Of a stretch of DNA of 64,000 nt, positions 54,231 to 61,217 are shown one piece after another. Position 1 is the first letter of the stretch. The number at the start of each line of letters is the position of its first letter. Origin of the DNA: Rhizobiales bacterium IMCC20636 (lineage in GTDB: Bacteria; Pseudomonadota; Alphaproteobacteria; Rhizobiales; GCA-2746425). Under the pieces are notes generated by a model. The model saw nothing but the letters and a program-made list of their open reading frames with translations. It searched no databases and was not told where the DNA came from. Where the stretch lies: assembly GCA_016865015.1 (NCBI GenBank), contig CP018226.1:527001-591000 (forward strand), read 5' to 3'. The position numbers and the translations under genes were made by a program.

Positions 54231-54548
54231 TACCGGGAAATTCCACGACCTCCAAGTCTTCCCAGTTAAGGGCTCCTTTCAACGGGAGCCCTTCCTTTTT
54301 GACACATGTTTCGAACTATTCAGTACACACAGAGCATGCTGCGTTGGCAGTGATCAGAGATGTCGCATTTGGTGCCAATCCGTCGTTTTTATTTGAACGG
54401 CCAGACCTCGTCCAGTTGCCCTGGCGTGGCCGCCCCGCACCTCAGAATAAATCAATAAATTCGATAATAGATCATAGTATTTATCGTTATTCCAATAGTT
54501 CAAAAAATGTTAGTGCGTGCCGACAAATATGGAAAGCGGTTGAACAGG
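54231..54548. other. Intergenic stretch after cassette C
   Basis: It begins with the terminator of cassette C. The rest (about 54301-54548) shows no credible gene; the short frame at 54299-54559 has no recognisable product. The last ~100 bases are AT-rich (54440-54520) and probably contain the promoter of the lipoprotein gene. Confidence 0.5.
54268..54300 (+). terminator. Rho-independent terminator after CsgH-like 2
   Basis: AAGGGCTCC and GGAGCCCTT form a perfect 9-bp stem with an 8-nt loop, followed by CCTTTTT. Confidence 0.85.
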
Positions 54549-54848
54549 ATGGCAAATAGTTTGAGAATTATCCCTGTATTGGGTGTCTTGGTTGCTCTTG
54601 TGAGTGGGTGTGCAAAAGAACCTGGCCTAGGCGCGGCTATTTCTGCCCGCGGCGAAAAGGCGAGCAAAGTCGCTGTTGAATACATGATCGGCGAAAAACT
54701 TGTCGCATCCGGAGAAAAGAATGTTCGTGCAGGGCAGAAACTGGTCGAACAGGGCCAGACTCAAATCCGTGATGGGCAAGTGATGCAAGAAATGGCCCGA
54801 CGCTCATTTTGTGAAGATACCGCGAACAAAGATCCTGCCTGCCAATAA
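54549..54848 (+). CDS. Small lipoprotein of unknown function
   Basis: 99 residues with a lipoprotein signal: hydrophobic segment LGVLVALVSGC, with a VSGC lipobox whose Cys would be lipidated. The mature part is mostly helical and charged (ISARGEKASKVAVEYMIGEKL, then GEKNVRAGQKLVEQGQTQI) with possible coiled coil, and ends with two cysteines in a short tail. The ATG at 54549 is favoured; 54507 would add 14 polar residues before the signal. No family was recognised. It stands alone, 98 nt before the DUF992 gene. Confidence 0.65.
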   Translation: MANSLRIIPVLGVLVALVSGCAKEPGLGAAISARGEKASKVAVEYMIGEKLVASGEKNVRAGQKLVEQGQTQIRDGQVMQEMARRSFCEDTANKDPACQ

Positions 54849-54946
54849 TCAACATCAATGAACCAGCTGTGCCCCACAAGCGGAATTGGGCGAGTGAGGC
54901 TACACCTTGTAGCGGGCAAATTTGCCCAAACCGGAGAGAATGAAAC

Positions 54947-55429
54947 ATGAAAATTATTCAGATCGTAGCGGCTTCCATCTTTACTGCGTCAGCCTTGGTG
55001 CCAATGACAACACATGCTGCGCCAAGTGGCGACAGAATCGGTGTTCTCGAATGTACCGTTGACGGCGGATTTGGTCTGCTCGTCGGTTCAAGCAAGAAGG
55101 TGAACTGTACTTTTGCGCAATCAGGCGGCGGAGTTGACACCTATACAGGCACGATCAGCAAACTTGGTCTGGACATCGGCATTACCGGAAAATCATACCT
55201 GAAATGGGTTGTTTTCACGCCGACCGGTACTGAACTGCCGGACCATCCGCTTGCTGGTAAATATGCCGGGGTCTCGACGGGATTGTCGCTTGGCATTGGT
55301 CTGGGTGCAAATGCGCTTGTCGGCGGAAATGACAAGCAAATTGGCTTGCAGCCATTGAGTGTTGAAGGTCAGACAGGTCTGAATATTGCGCTTGCTGTCT
55401 CAACGCTCAGACTTGAGCCGTCAAACTGA
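54947..55429 (+). CDS. DUF992-family secreted protein
   Basis: 160 residues with a signal peptide (1-23, cleavage after THA). The mature start APSGDRIGVLECTVDGGFGLLVGSSKKVNCTF, with a Cys pair about 18 residues apart, is the DUF992 pattern; Gly-rich strands (GLSLGIGLGANALVGGND) follow. Periplasmic or surface protein of unknown role, common in Hyphomicrobiales. AGAATGAAAC precedes the ATG. The repeats resemble neither curlin nor CsgH. Confidence 0.8.
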   Translation: MKIIQIVAASIFTASALVPMTTHAAPSGDRIGVLECTVDGGFGLLVGSSKKVNCTFAQSGGGVDTYTGTISKLGLDIGITGKSYLKWVVFTPTGTELPDHPLAGKYAGVSTGLSLGIGLGANALVGGNDKQIGLQPLSVEGQTGLNIALAVSTLRLEPSN

Positions 55430-55555
55430 TTTCAACACGCACATGACGGGGGAATCGTCATGTCTTCTGCCGCACGCCAACTGCCAGGAAACATGGCAGT
55501 TGGCGTGGTGCCGATGCAAAGATGAAACGGCATCAGTGCTCATTGCATAAAAGAT

Positions 55556-55999
55556 ATGGGGTATAGCGAAATGGATAATTGCTTTGGATCCGACCTTGCG
55601 GAACTTCTGAAGCCGGAAAACGAGCAAGCTGTTATTTCATTACCTGCCTACAGGGATACAAGGCTGGACTACGTAGTCGGGGATGATTTCGAGAAAACGA
55701 TCATCTGGATTCAAAACGCGCATATCTATACATTTCACAATCAGGCCTCGATAAGCTTCGCATTTACTGCTTCAGGTGGTGATAGGCGGTTCACAGCACG
55801 TGTGTTGGATCGGCGGTCTGTCCAAGATGACGAAGACGGGCCTGTCTTCATGTACCGCGTCAAAATGCTGGTACAGATTGGAAATATCTCGAACAGACTT
55901 GACCTGCTTTTGTGTGAAACACCATTGGTGGATGCACCCGCTATAATGTGTCGTCAGGATTTTGCGCAATTCCCTGATTTTACTCAGGGGCGGGACTAA
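55556..55999 (+). CDS. Uncharacterised small cytoplasmic protein
   Basis: 147 residues with no signal peptide or membrane helix. It is beta-rich, with segments RLDYVVGDDFEKTIIWIQNAHIY, SISFAFTASGGDRRFTARVLDRR and PVFMYRVKMLVQIGNISNRL. No family was recognised. The start could be ATG 55556 or 55571; neither has a strong ribosome site. The end overlaps the convergent LysR gene by 20 nt. Confidence 0.5.
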   Translation: MGYSEMDNCFGSDLAELLKPENEQAVISLPAYRDTRLDYVVGDDFEKTIIWIQNAHIYTFHNQASISFAFTASGGDRRFTARVLDRRSVQDDEDGPVFMYRVKMLVQIGNISNRLDLLLCETPLVDAPAIMCRQDFAQFPDFTQGRD

Positions 56000-56942
56000 T
56001 AGGATCAGGTGCTTCGGTTCCCTCGATCAGATCGACAAGACGTGGCGCAATGTGCTGTTCCATGCCCGCCTGTTCGAGCATGATCATCTGATTGTCCTCG
56101 ACCCGTCCGGCTACGCGACGAAGAATGGCAAGCGCCTGTGCTATCAACTGGGTGTCTGATTCAGCATTCCAGACAGCATAAATCGGAAATGGAAAGACCG
56201 GCGCGTTCTGTACGAGGTGAAGCGCGCCTTCGCTCACTTCGGTTTCAATAAAGCGGGCGGGAAAATATGCAGCACGATTATGTTCAATCACATAACGCGC
56301 TGAGAGCGTGCCAAGCGCCAGCGTAACCTGAGAGGCGCGGAAATCCGGAAAATGCGTCTTATGTGCCTGAACGAATTCCGGGCCCCAGTCGATAAAGACA
56401 TAATCGCTGCCAAGGTCACTCGAACGGTTGGGCTGGGGAGAGGCCAGGACCAGCGAATCTTCCATGAGGACCTCGACATTCAGGCCGGGCCGTAATTGCG
56501 GCGTATACATCACAGCAATATCGACGAGGCCATCCAGCATCAAACGCAGCAGCCGATCCGGCATGCCCATTTCTGCACGCAGTGCAACGTCCGGCATCAT
56601 GCGCTCAAGCAGGCGCAGCCATCGCATCGCGAATTTTGGCCACAAGCTGTATTGGCTCCCAATGGATAAGGCTTTTGCAAACGTGTCAGGCACGCCCACC
56701 TGATATTTTGCTTCCTCCCAAACCTTCATCATCGAGCGCGCAAAGCGTTCAAACTGTTCGCCTGCCGGAGTCATCTTGGTTCCGGTCTTGGCGCGAATGA
56801 AGAGCGGCCTCCCAAGCTCAGCCTCAAGCCGCTTGACGCGCGCACTCACTGTGGATTGCGTTACATTCAACCTTTTGGCTGCATTGAAAAAACTGCCTGA
56901 CGTGGCGATTTCAAGAAAAGTGCGGGCAAGTACAATATCCAT
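55980..56942 (-). CDS. LysR-family transcriptional regulator
   Basis: 320 residues. The N-terminal helix-turn-helix occupies about 1-60 (ARTFLEIATSGSFFNAAKRL, VTQSTVSARVKRLEAELG), followed by the LysR substrate-binding domain (about 90-290). It does not sit divergent to an obvious target: to the right lie cassette D and 222 nt without genes. It could therefore regulate the curlin cassettes or distant genes; nothing in the sequence decides this. Confidence 0.9.
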   Translation of the reverse strand: MDIVLARTFLEIATSGSFFNAAKRLNVTQSTVSARVKRLEAELGRPLFIRAKTGTKMTPAGEQFERFARSMMKVWEEAKYQVGVPDTFAKALSIGSQYSLWPKFAMRWLRLLERMMPDVALRAEMGMPDRLLRLMLDGLVDIAVMYTPQLRPGLNVEVLMEDSLVLASPQPNRSSDLGSDYVFIDWGPEFVQAHKTHFPDFRASQVTLALGTLSARYVIEHNRAAYFPARFIETEVSEGALHLVQNAPVFPFPIYAVWNAESDTQLIAQALAILRRVAGRVEDNQMIMLEQAGMEQHIAPRLVDLIEGTEAPDPISPAPE

Positions 56943-57040
56943 TGAAGTAAGTTACCCGATTAAATTTCATTCGTAAGGCGAATTAGCAGAAATGGCGCTC
57001 ATGCCATTCATTTTTGCTGTTTCCGCACGCTCGAAACCCC

Positions 57041-57077
57041 TGAACGCAAAATGAACAGCCGGTTCCAAAATGGTTCA
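57041..57077. promoter_or_regulatory. Curlin-box 4 (double 11-bp-phased dyad)
   Basis: TGAAC at 57041 and 57052, GGTTC at 57061 and 57072, then A. Both LexA-like pairs are intact and the end is 88 bp before the ATG of curlin 4. Confidence 0.75.
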
Positions 57078-57164
57078 GGCGGCGCGGGGCATGGTGTCTT
57101 CATCGAAACGCAATGAAGCGGTTTCGAACCAGATCAAAAACAAATCTATCGAGGAAACAGACCC

Positions 57165-57596
57165 ATGAAACGCCTTACAATCATCGCAACAGCCCTCGCA
57201 CTCGTCACCAGCTTTTCCGCCCCGGTTATGGCGAATGGTATCAACATCGAACAATTTGGCTTCGGCAATGCTGCCGGTGGTGGCCAGGTTGGCGCAGGTA
57301 ATATGCTCGGTGTCTTTCAAAATGGTGCCTTCAACAACTCCATCACCGAACAGTTCGGCAATGGCAATGTAGCCGCAACCGGGCAGGAAGGCTTCAACAA
57401 CGCAGCTGACACCGTTCAGTTCGGCAATGGCAACCAGGCCGGTGTTGGCCAGTTTGGCAACAACCACACTTCTGTCCTGACACAGGACGGCAATGGCAAC
57501 ATCGCAGCCGGTGTTCAGGTTGGTAACAACTGCAACGCAAATGTCGGCCAGTCCGGCAGTGGCAATGTCGCAGCCTTCGTTCAGGCTTGCCCATAA
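57165..57596 (+). CDS. Curlin-repeat protein 4
   Basis: 143 residues with the shared signal peptide (1-23) and 11-residue Q-x-G-x-x-N ladder. Residues 24-87 follow copy 1 (NGINIEQ, GAGNM, FQNG, QEGFNNAADTVQFG), whereas residues 110-143 follow copies 2 and 3 (NCNANVGQSGSGN, VQACP). Unit 4 reads FGNGN where the other copies have FGHGN. Cys123 and Cys142 are present. GAGGAAAC precedes the ATG, and the CsgH-like gene is 87 nt downstream. Probable secreted fibre subunit. Confidence 0.87.
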   Translation: MKRLTIIATALALVTSFSAPVMANGINIEQFGFGNAAGGGQVGAGNMLGVFQNGAFNNSITEQFGNGNVAATGQEGFNNAADTVQFGNGNQAGVGQFGNNHTSVLTQDGNGNIAAGVQVGNNCNANVGQSGSGNVAAFVQACP

Positions 57597-57622
57597 GCTT
57601 CGATCAAATACTTCAACAGAGT

Positions 57623-57657
57623 GATGTGCCGGGCTGTCAGAGGACACCCCGGACATC
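57623..57657 (+). terminator. Intercistronic hairpin between curlin 4 and CsgH-like 3
   Basis: The same stem as at 45250-45284 (GATGTGCCGGG paired with CCCCGGACATC through CTGTC/GACA), followed by ACTCTTTTC. A likely partial terminator setting the curlin to CsgH ratio. Confidence 0.6.
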
Positions 57658-57683
57658 ACTCTTTTCAGGAAAAGGAAACTGAC

Positions 57684-58082
57684 ATGACCCGTTTTACCAA
57701 ACATCTGACGACCGGCTCTGCCGCACTTCTGGCGCTTAGCCTGACCGGCGTTGCATTGGCTGGAACAAGCACAGCCAAGTCATCTGATGATCCGATCAGT
57801 TGTGAAATCAAAGCCACGCAAAACCGTGGCATGATCACACTGGAAACCCTGATCCACAGCGATACGTCTATTCAGGGCCAGTACCGCTTCAAGGTCAAAA
57901 GCGCCGGACGGTCCGGTAACACAAATATTTCACAGGGCAGCAATTTTCGTGCAGCCGCCGGAGAGTCCCTTCAACTGGGCCGCATGATGCTGTCCTCCGG
58001 TGCTATCTATGATGCCAGTCTCGACGTTACCGTCAGCGGCGTGAGCTTCAACTGCGCCGAACGCATTGGCGGTGCTACCTGA
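57684..58082 (+). CDS. CsgH-like curli-associated protein 3
   Basis: 132 residues, two substitutions from the 45311 copy. Signal peptide about 1-26, then the CsgH-type beta-sandwich with Cys40 and Cys124 conserved. ATG 57684 follows AGGAAAAGGAAA; the frame extended to 57621 overlaps the intercistronic hairpin. It is cotranscribed with curlin 4 and ends before a terminator shared with cassette C. Expected role: keep curlin subunits soluble in the periplasm. Confidence 0.8.
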   Translation: MTRFTKHLTTGSAALLALSLTGVALAGTSTAKSSDDPISCEIKATQNRGMITLETLIHSDTSIQGQYRFKVKSAGRSGNTNISQGSNFRAAAGESLQLGRMMLSSGAIYDASLDVTVSGVSFNCAERIGGAT

Positions 58083-58414
58083 TACCGGGAAATTCCACGA
58101 CCTCCAAGTCTTCCCAGTCAAGGGCTCCTCTTTGTGAGGGGCCCTTGTCTTTTTACGTGGCTACTGGCGCGCATATTCAAAGCATCGCAGGCAAATTGCC
58201 TAAACGGATCGTTGAAGTAGAGCGCTGATATGAGGTGAGCGAACGTTTTCGTTGGACAATCGCTTGTCTGTCAGGTCCTGGTCTTCTGTTTTTTCGCGCC
58301 ATATCCCGTGATTTCGCCAAAAATCCACGAGTGTTGCTGACAAAGCACATCCACAACGTCAGAATGCATCTAATACTCTTTTATCATAAGATTCGTTTTC
58401 AAGGGTTATTCTGA
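58083..58414. other. Intergenic stretch after cassette D
   Basis: It holds the cassette D terminator (58120-58155) and then about 260 bases without a credible gene. The last ~50 bases before the beta-barrel gene are AT-rich and probably hold its promoter. No curlin-box is seen here. Confidence 0.5.
58120..58155 (+). terminator. Terminator after CsgH-like 3
   Basis: AAGGGCTCCTC pairs imperfectly with GAGGGGCCCTT, followed by GTCTTTTT. The left arm is shared with the cassette C terminator but the right arm has drifted. Confidence 0.7.
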
Positions 58415-59332
58415 ATGAAACAGGTGTTTTTCGCTGCTGCAATTCTTCTCGCGGGAAGCGGGGGTGGTTTCGCTGCGGATTTCAATATGGCGTTTGGTGA
58501 TGCGGCTGCTGACACGCCTGAAGGTTTGTTGGCAGGTGGGCTTATCAGTGTTTATGGTGGGTACCTGGGCTATGAGAACGAACAGGTCGACATTGGTGAT
58601 GAGGAACAGGGGATCATAGGGGCCAGGGGGGCCTACGCGCTGCCAATCAATTCCAGAATCAGTGCTCAGTTCGACCTGATCGGTGAATTGAATGCAACCG
58701 GCTCAGATGACGATGGTGATCTCACCCGCGGGGATTACATGGGCGCCGTGCATCTCGACATGCGTGATCCTTCTGCATATCTGTTTGGTGCCTTTGCCGG
58801 GGCCGGTCAGTCGTTTGATGATGGTGACAATGATGATGATCCAATTGGATTCTGGTTTGTCGGAGTGGAAGGCCAGAAATATATCGGCAATGTGACTCTC
58901 GGCAGCCAAATCGGTTATGTGGTTTCCGATGAGAACAACAATGAGTCGATCAGTGATGCCTGGTTTGCTCGTGCGACGGCTGGCTACTATTTCACTGAAA
59001 ATACCAAGCTTTCCGGCGATTTTGCTTTCTTTACCGGTGAGCGCAGAAACGGAAACCCGAAAGGCACCATGGATGTGCTGAGTTGGGGCGCGCGCGTCGA
59101 CCACTTCTCTTCCGAGTTTCCGGTTGGTATGTTCCTTGCCTATAATGGCTTTGACTATGAGGGTGACAGAGCGTCTGACGAAAGTGACGCGCCTTTTGTT
59201 CATGAAGTACGTATCGGAGCGTCGTTGATGCTTGGAGCGAGTAGCCTCATGGAGAATGATCGTCGTGGTGCGGGCGCTGATCTTGCGCCGATCAACCGCT
59301 GGACTTCCACATCGGCTAACGAAATCGACTAG
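58415..59332 (+). CDS. Predicted outer-membrane beta-barrel protein
   Basis: 305 residues with a signal peptide (1-20, cleavage after FAA). The mature part alternates amphipathic strands and acidic loops (DDGDLTRGDYMGAVHLDMRD, DDGDNDDDPIGFWFVGVEG, YFTENTKLSGDFAFFTGE) in an outer-membrane barrel pattern. The C-terminus is polar and does not end in Phe, so the final strand is unclear. Start ATG 58415 has a poor ribosome site. It is a single gene closed by a strong terminator. A porin or surface barrel is likely; no similarity to the CsgG pore (a lipoprotein) is seen. Confidence 0.7.
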   Translation: MKQVFFAAAILLAGSGGGFAADFNMAFGDAAADTPEGLLAGGLISVYGGYLGYENEQVDIGDEEQGIIGARGAYALPINSRISAQFDLIGELNATGSDDDGDLTRGDYMGAVHLDMRDPSAYLFGAFAGAGQSFDDGDNDDDPIGFWFVGVEGQKYIGNVTLGSQIGYVVSDENNNESISDAWFARATAGYYFTENTKLSGDFAFFTGERRNGNPKGTMDVLSWGARVDHFSSEFPVGMFLAYNGFDYEGDRASDESDAPFVHEVRIGASLMLGASSLMENDRRGAGADLAPINRWTSTSANEID

Positions 59333-59373
59333 CTGGCTGTCTCTGTAGAGCGCTACTACAATCAGACGATTTA

Positions 59374-59402
59374 GGGCTCCTTTCAAAAAGGAGCCCTTTT
59401 TT
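59374..59402 (+). terminator. Rho-independent terminator after the beta-barrel gene
   Basis: GGGCTCCTTT and AAAGGAGCCC make a perfect 10-bp stem with a 3-nt loop, followed by six T. The arm resembles the terminators of cassettes C and D. Confidence 0.92.
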
Positions 59403-59477
59403 GTGGGATTGTGGATGTAACATGGAAGGTTGCGTCATCAATCTGAGCTGATCGATGACGCTGATGGCGGCAAACTG

Positions 59478-59849
59478 TCAATAGCAGTAATTGCGGCCAT
59501 AGGTGTTGTTGGTGCAGATCGGCATGCGCCGTGACTGGCTTGCTTCAATGTCCTTTACGAGTTCATTGAGAGCTGGATCCCCGGCAGAGGCTTCCATAGC
59601 AGCAGCGAAAGCATCCTCGCGGGAGGTGATTTCATTGTTTGGAGCTGGCAATTGAGCCTCCTGCAGATCTGAGCGCAACCGAATGGCAGCGAGTATAAGC
59701 ACTGCGTCATTCCGCTCCTTGCCGAGCGCAAGCAGTTTTTCCGACATCGAAATCTGTTCGAGCACAGACGGATTTGGCGCTGCATCTTCAGCAAAGGCAC
59801 CCGTCATTACGCAAATGGTGAAGGCACCGGCAAGTAAAATCTTTTTCAC
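59478..59849 (-). CDS. Small secreted protein of unknown function
   Basis: 123 residues with a signal peptide (1-20, cleavage after AFA). The mature part is a helical region (EQISMSEKLLALGKERNDAVLILAA) and ends with a short Cys/Tyr/Asn tail (CTNNTYGRNYCY) that may form a disulfide loop. No family was recognised. It is convergent with the beta-barrel gene. The 312 nt between it and curlin 5 carry curlin-box 5 but no other gene. Confidence 0.6.
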   Translation of the reverse strand: MKKILLAGAFTICVMTGAFAEDAAPNPSVLEQISMSEKLLALGKERNDAVLILAAIRLRSDLQEAQLPAPNNEITSREDAFAAAMEASAGDPALNELVKDIEASQSRRMPICTNNTYGRNYCY

Positions 59850-60038
59850 TAGAAAGCTCCATGGTTTGTATCAACGATACATCTGTAACGACGTATCAAG
59901 AGTCTGAAACCATAAAAATATGGTCGCAAAATGTTGGAGATTTTGACCTTTTTGCGACCAGTACGATGGCAAGTGGTTGGTGATTGTTTGCGCGAAGCAG
60001 GCCGCGACCTGTCACATATGTTTGCTCTGTTGAAACCC

Positions 60039-60075
60039 TGAACACAATATGAATGACCGGTTCCAAAATGGTTCA
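60039..60075. promoter_or_regulatory. Curlin-box 5 (double 11-bp-phased dyad)
   Basis: TGAAC at 60039, TGAAT at 60050, GGTTC at 60059 and GGTTCA at 60070. GTTC-N7-GTTC is intact; the left pair is GAAC-N7-GAAT. It ends 87 bp before the curlin 5 ATG, with much of the leader of copies 2-4 conserved. Confidence 0.7.
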
Positions 60076-60161
60076 GGCGGTGCGGGGCATGGTGTCTTTA
60101 TCGAAACGCAATGAAGCGTTGTGAAGCAGACCAAAACCAAATTCAAAGAGGAAACAGACCC

Positions 60162-60575
60162 ATGAAACGCGCAACCCTGAAAACCACAATCGCCGCCCTG
60201 ACAATCGCAACAGTTGCTGCCATGACAGCCACACCATCCATCGCTGGTGGTTCAATCTCCGTCTCTCTGACGCCGCAGGATGCGGAACAGGAAAAAGCCA
60301 TGCGTGCCGGCCTTATGATCTTCGGCATTGTCAATGGTATCAAGAATGGTGGACACATCGGCCAGAACGGAAATGGCAATACAGCCGGACTTGGACAGAA
60401 TGGCAGCGGAAACCTTGGTATCGTTCATCAGGAAGGCGATGGTCACAATGGCACTGTCCAGCAGAATGGCAACAACAACGCCCACGGATTGTTCCAGTTT
60501 GGTGAAAACACCGATGGTCATGTTGCTCAGAATGGCAATGGCGAAACAGGTGCGACATTCCAGTTTGGCTGGTAA
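60162..60575 (+). CDS. Divergent curlin-repeat protein 5 with N-terminal non-repeat domain
   Basis: 137 residues: signal peptide about 1-28 (cleavage after SIA), a non-repeat region (about 29-62) containing a helix-like stretch (PQDAEQEKAMRAGLMIFG), then seven Q-x-G units with an 11-residue period (Gln at 68, 79, 90, 101, 112, 123, 134), ending FQFGW. It lacks the two C-terminal Cys of the other copies. It shares the curlin-box and the GAGGAAAC leader, so it is coregulated. Its different start and end make it a candidate minor subunit or nucleator, like CsgB beside CsgA; that is inference. A strong terminator follows. Confidence 0.82.
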   Translation: MKRATLKTTIAALTIATVAAMTATPSIAGGSISVSLTPQDAEQEKAMRAGLMIFGIVNGIKNGGHIGQNGNGNTAGLGQNGSGNLGIVHQEGDGHNGTVQQNGNNNAHGLFQFGENTDGHVAQNGNGETGATFQFGW

Positions 60576-60641
60576 GTCGGTTTGAATGGACCCATTGAGC
60601 CGCATCGCCTTCGGCAGTCGCCGTCCCATCCAAACATACAA

Positions 60642-60684
60642 AAGCGGGTGCGTTGAGATGATCAACGCCCCGCTTCCATTTTTT
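60642..60684 (+). terminator. Rho-independent terminator after curlin 5
   Basis: AAGCGGG-T-GCGTTGA pairs with TCAACGC-CCCGCTT around GATGA: 14 bp with one unpaired T, followed by CCA and six T. It also lies beyond the stop of the convergent rhodanese gene. Confidence 0.92.
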
Positions 60685-60756
60685 GCTTATACGTTCAATG
60701 TCCAACCGTTCCGGATAGCGCAGTCCGAAAAGGGCTGGCGTCAGGTCTCCCGGATA

Positions 60757-61131
60757 TCAGCTTTCCATTGGGCCGCCGGCCTCTTTCCAGTCACCGATGC
60801 CACCCACATTTATAACGGATGTATATCCCATTTCTTGCAGGGTCTTGCCCGCAAGAGCCGCCTGGCCACCAACGCCGCAAACAAGCGCGATTTTGGCGTC
60901 TTTTTGCAGCGCCTTGTTATGAAACGGGGTTGCCGGATCTGCGGCAAATTCAATAAATCCACGCGATATGCGCAACGCGCCGGCAATTGTTCCACTGCCG
61001 TCGATGTCTTTTGCATCGCGCACATCGACAAAGACCGTGTCACCGGCCTTGTGAATTGCGATGCCTTCTTCGGAACTGATGCGTGGAACGGTGCTGTTGG
61101 CGGCCTCAAGATAGTCATTTGCAGTTTTCAT
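60757..61131 (-). CDS. Rhodanese-like domain protein
   Basis: 124 residues, a single rhodanese domain without signal peptide. The segment VFVDVRDAKDIDGSGTIAGALRI is near 33-55, and the active-site Cys85 in IALVCGVGGQAA can carry a persulfide; NVGGIGDWKEAGGPMES ends the protein. A cytoplasmic sulfurtransferase or Cys-based sensor is expected. It is a single gene; the LacI gene upstream reads the same way 86 nt before it. Confidence 0.9.
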   Translation of the reverse strand: MKTANDYLEAANSTVPRISSEEGIAIHKAGDTVFVDVRDAKDIDGSGTIAGALRISRGFIEFAADPATPFHNKALQKDAKIALVCGVGGQAALAGKTLQEMGYTSVINVGGIGDWKEAGGPMES

Positions 61132-61217
61132 TGGGGCATTCCTCTCAGATTGTTAGCTGGGATGTAAATCGAATCCATTAGAACAGATCAGATAGGTTTC
61201 GTAACTTAAAAACCAAC

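Larger units (their letters stand above)
53147..54300 (+). repeat. Curlin/CsgH cassette C
   Basis: The same gene order as cassettes B and D. The box, leader and curlin gene are near-identical to B. The segment between curlin and CsgH-like genes is unrelated to B and D, and the CsgH-like gene is the most diverged. The 3' flank (54231 onward, through the terminator's left arm) is near-identical to cassette D. Confidence 0.85.
57041..58155 (+). repeat. Curlin/CsgH cassette D (mosaic)
   Basis: A chimera of the other copies: the N-terminal half of its curlin gene matches copy 1, the C-terminal half and the CsgH gene match cassette B, and the 3' flank (58081-58127) matches cassette C. Confidence 0.8.

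Noticed and set aside
59478-59849. CsgG/CsgE-like secretion component among the small secreted genes near the curlin array
   Set aside because: Sizes, signals and motifs of the 54549, 54947, 58415 and 59478 genes do not match CsgG, CsgE or CsgF.
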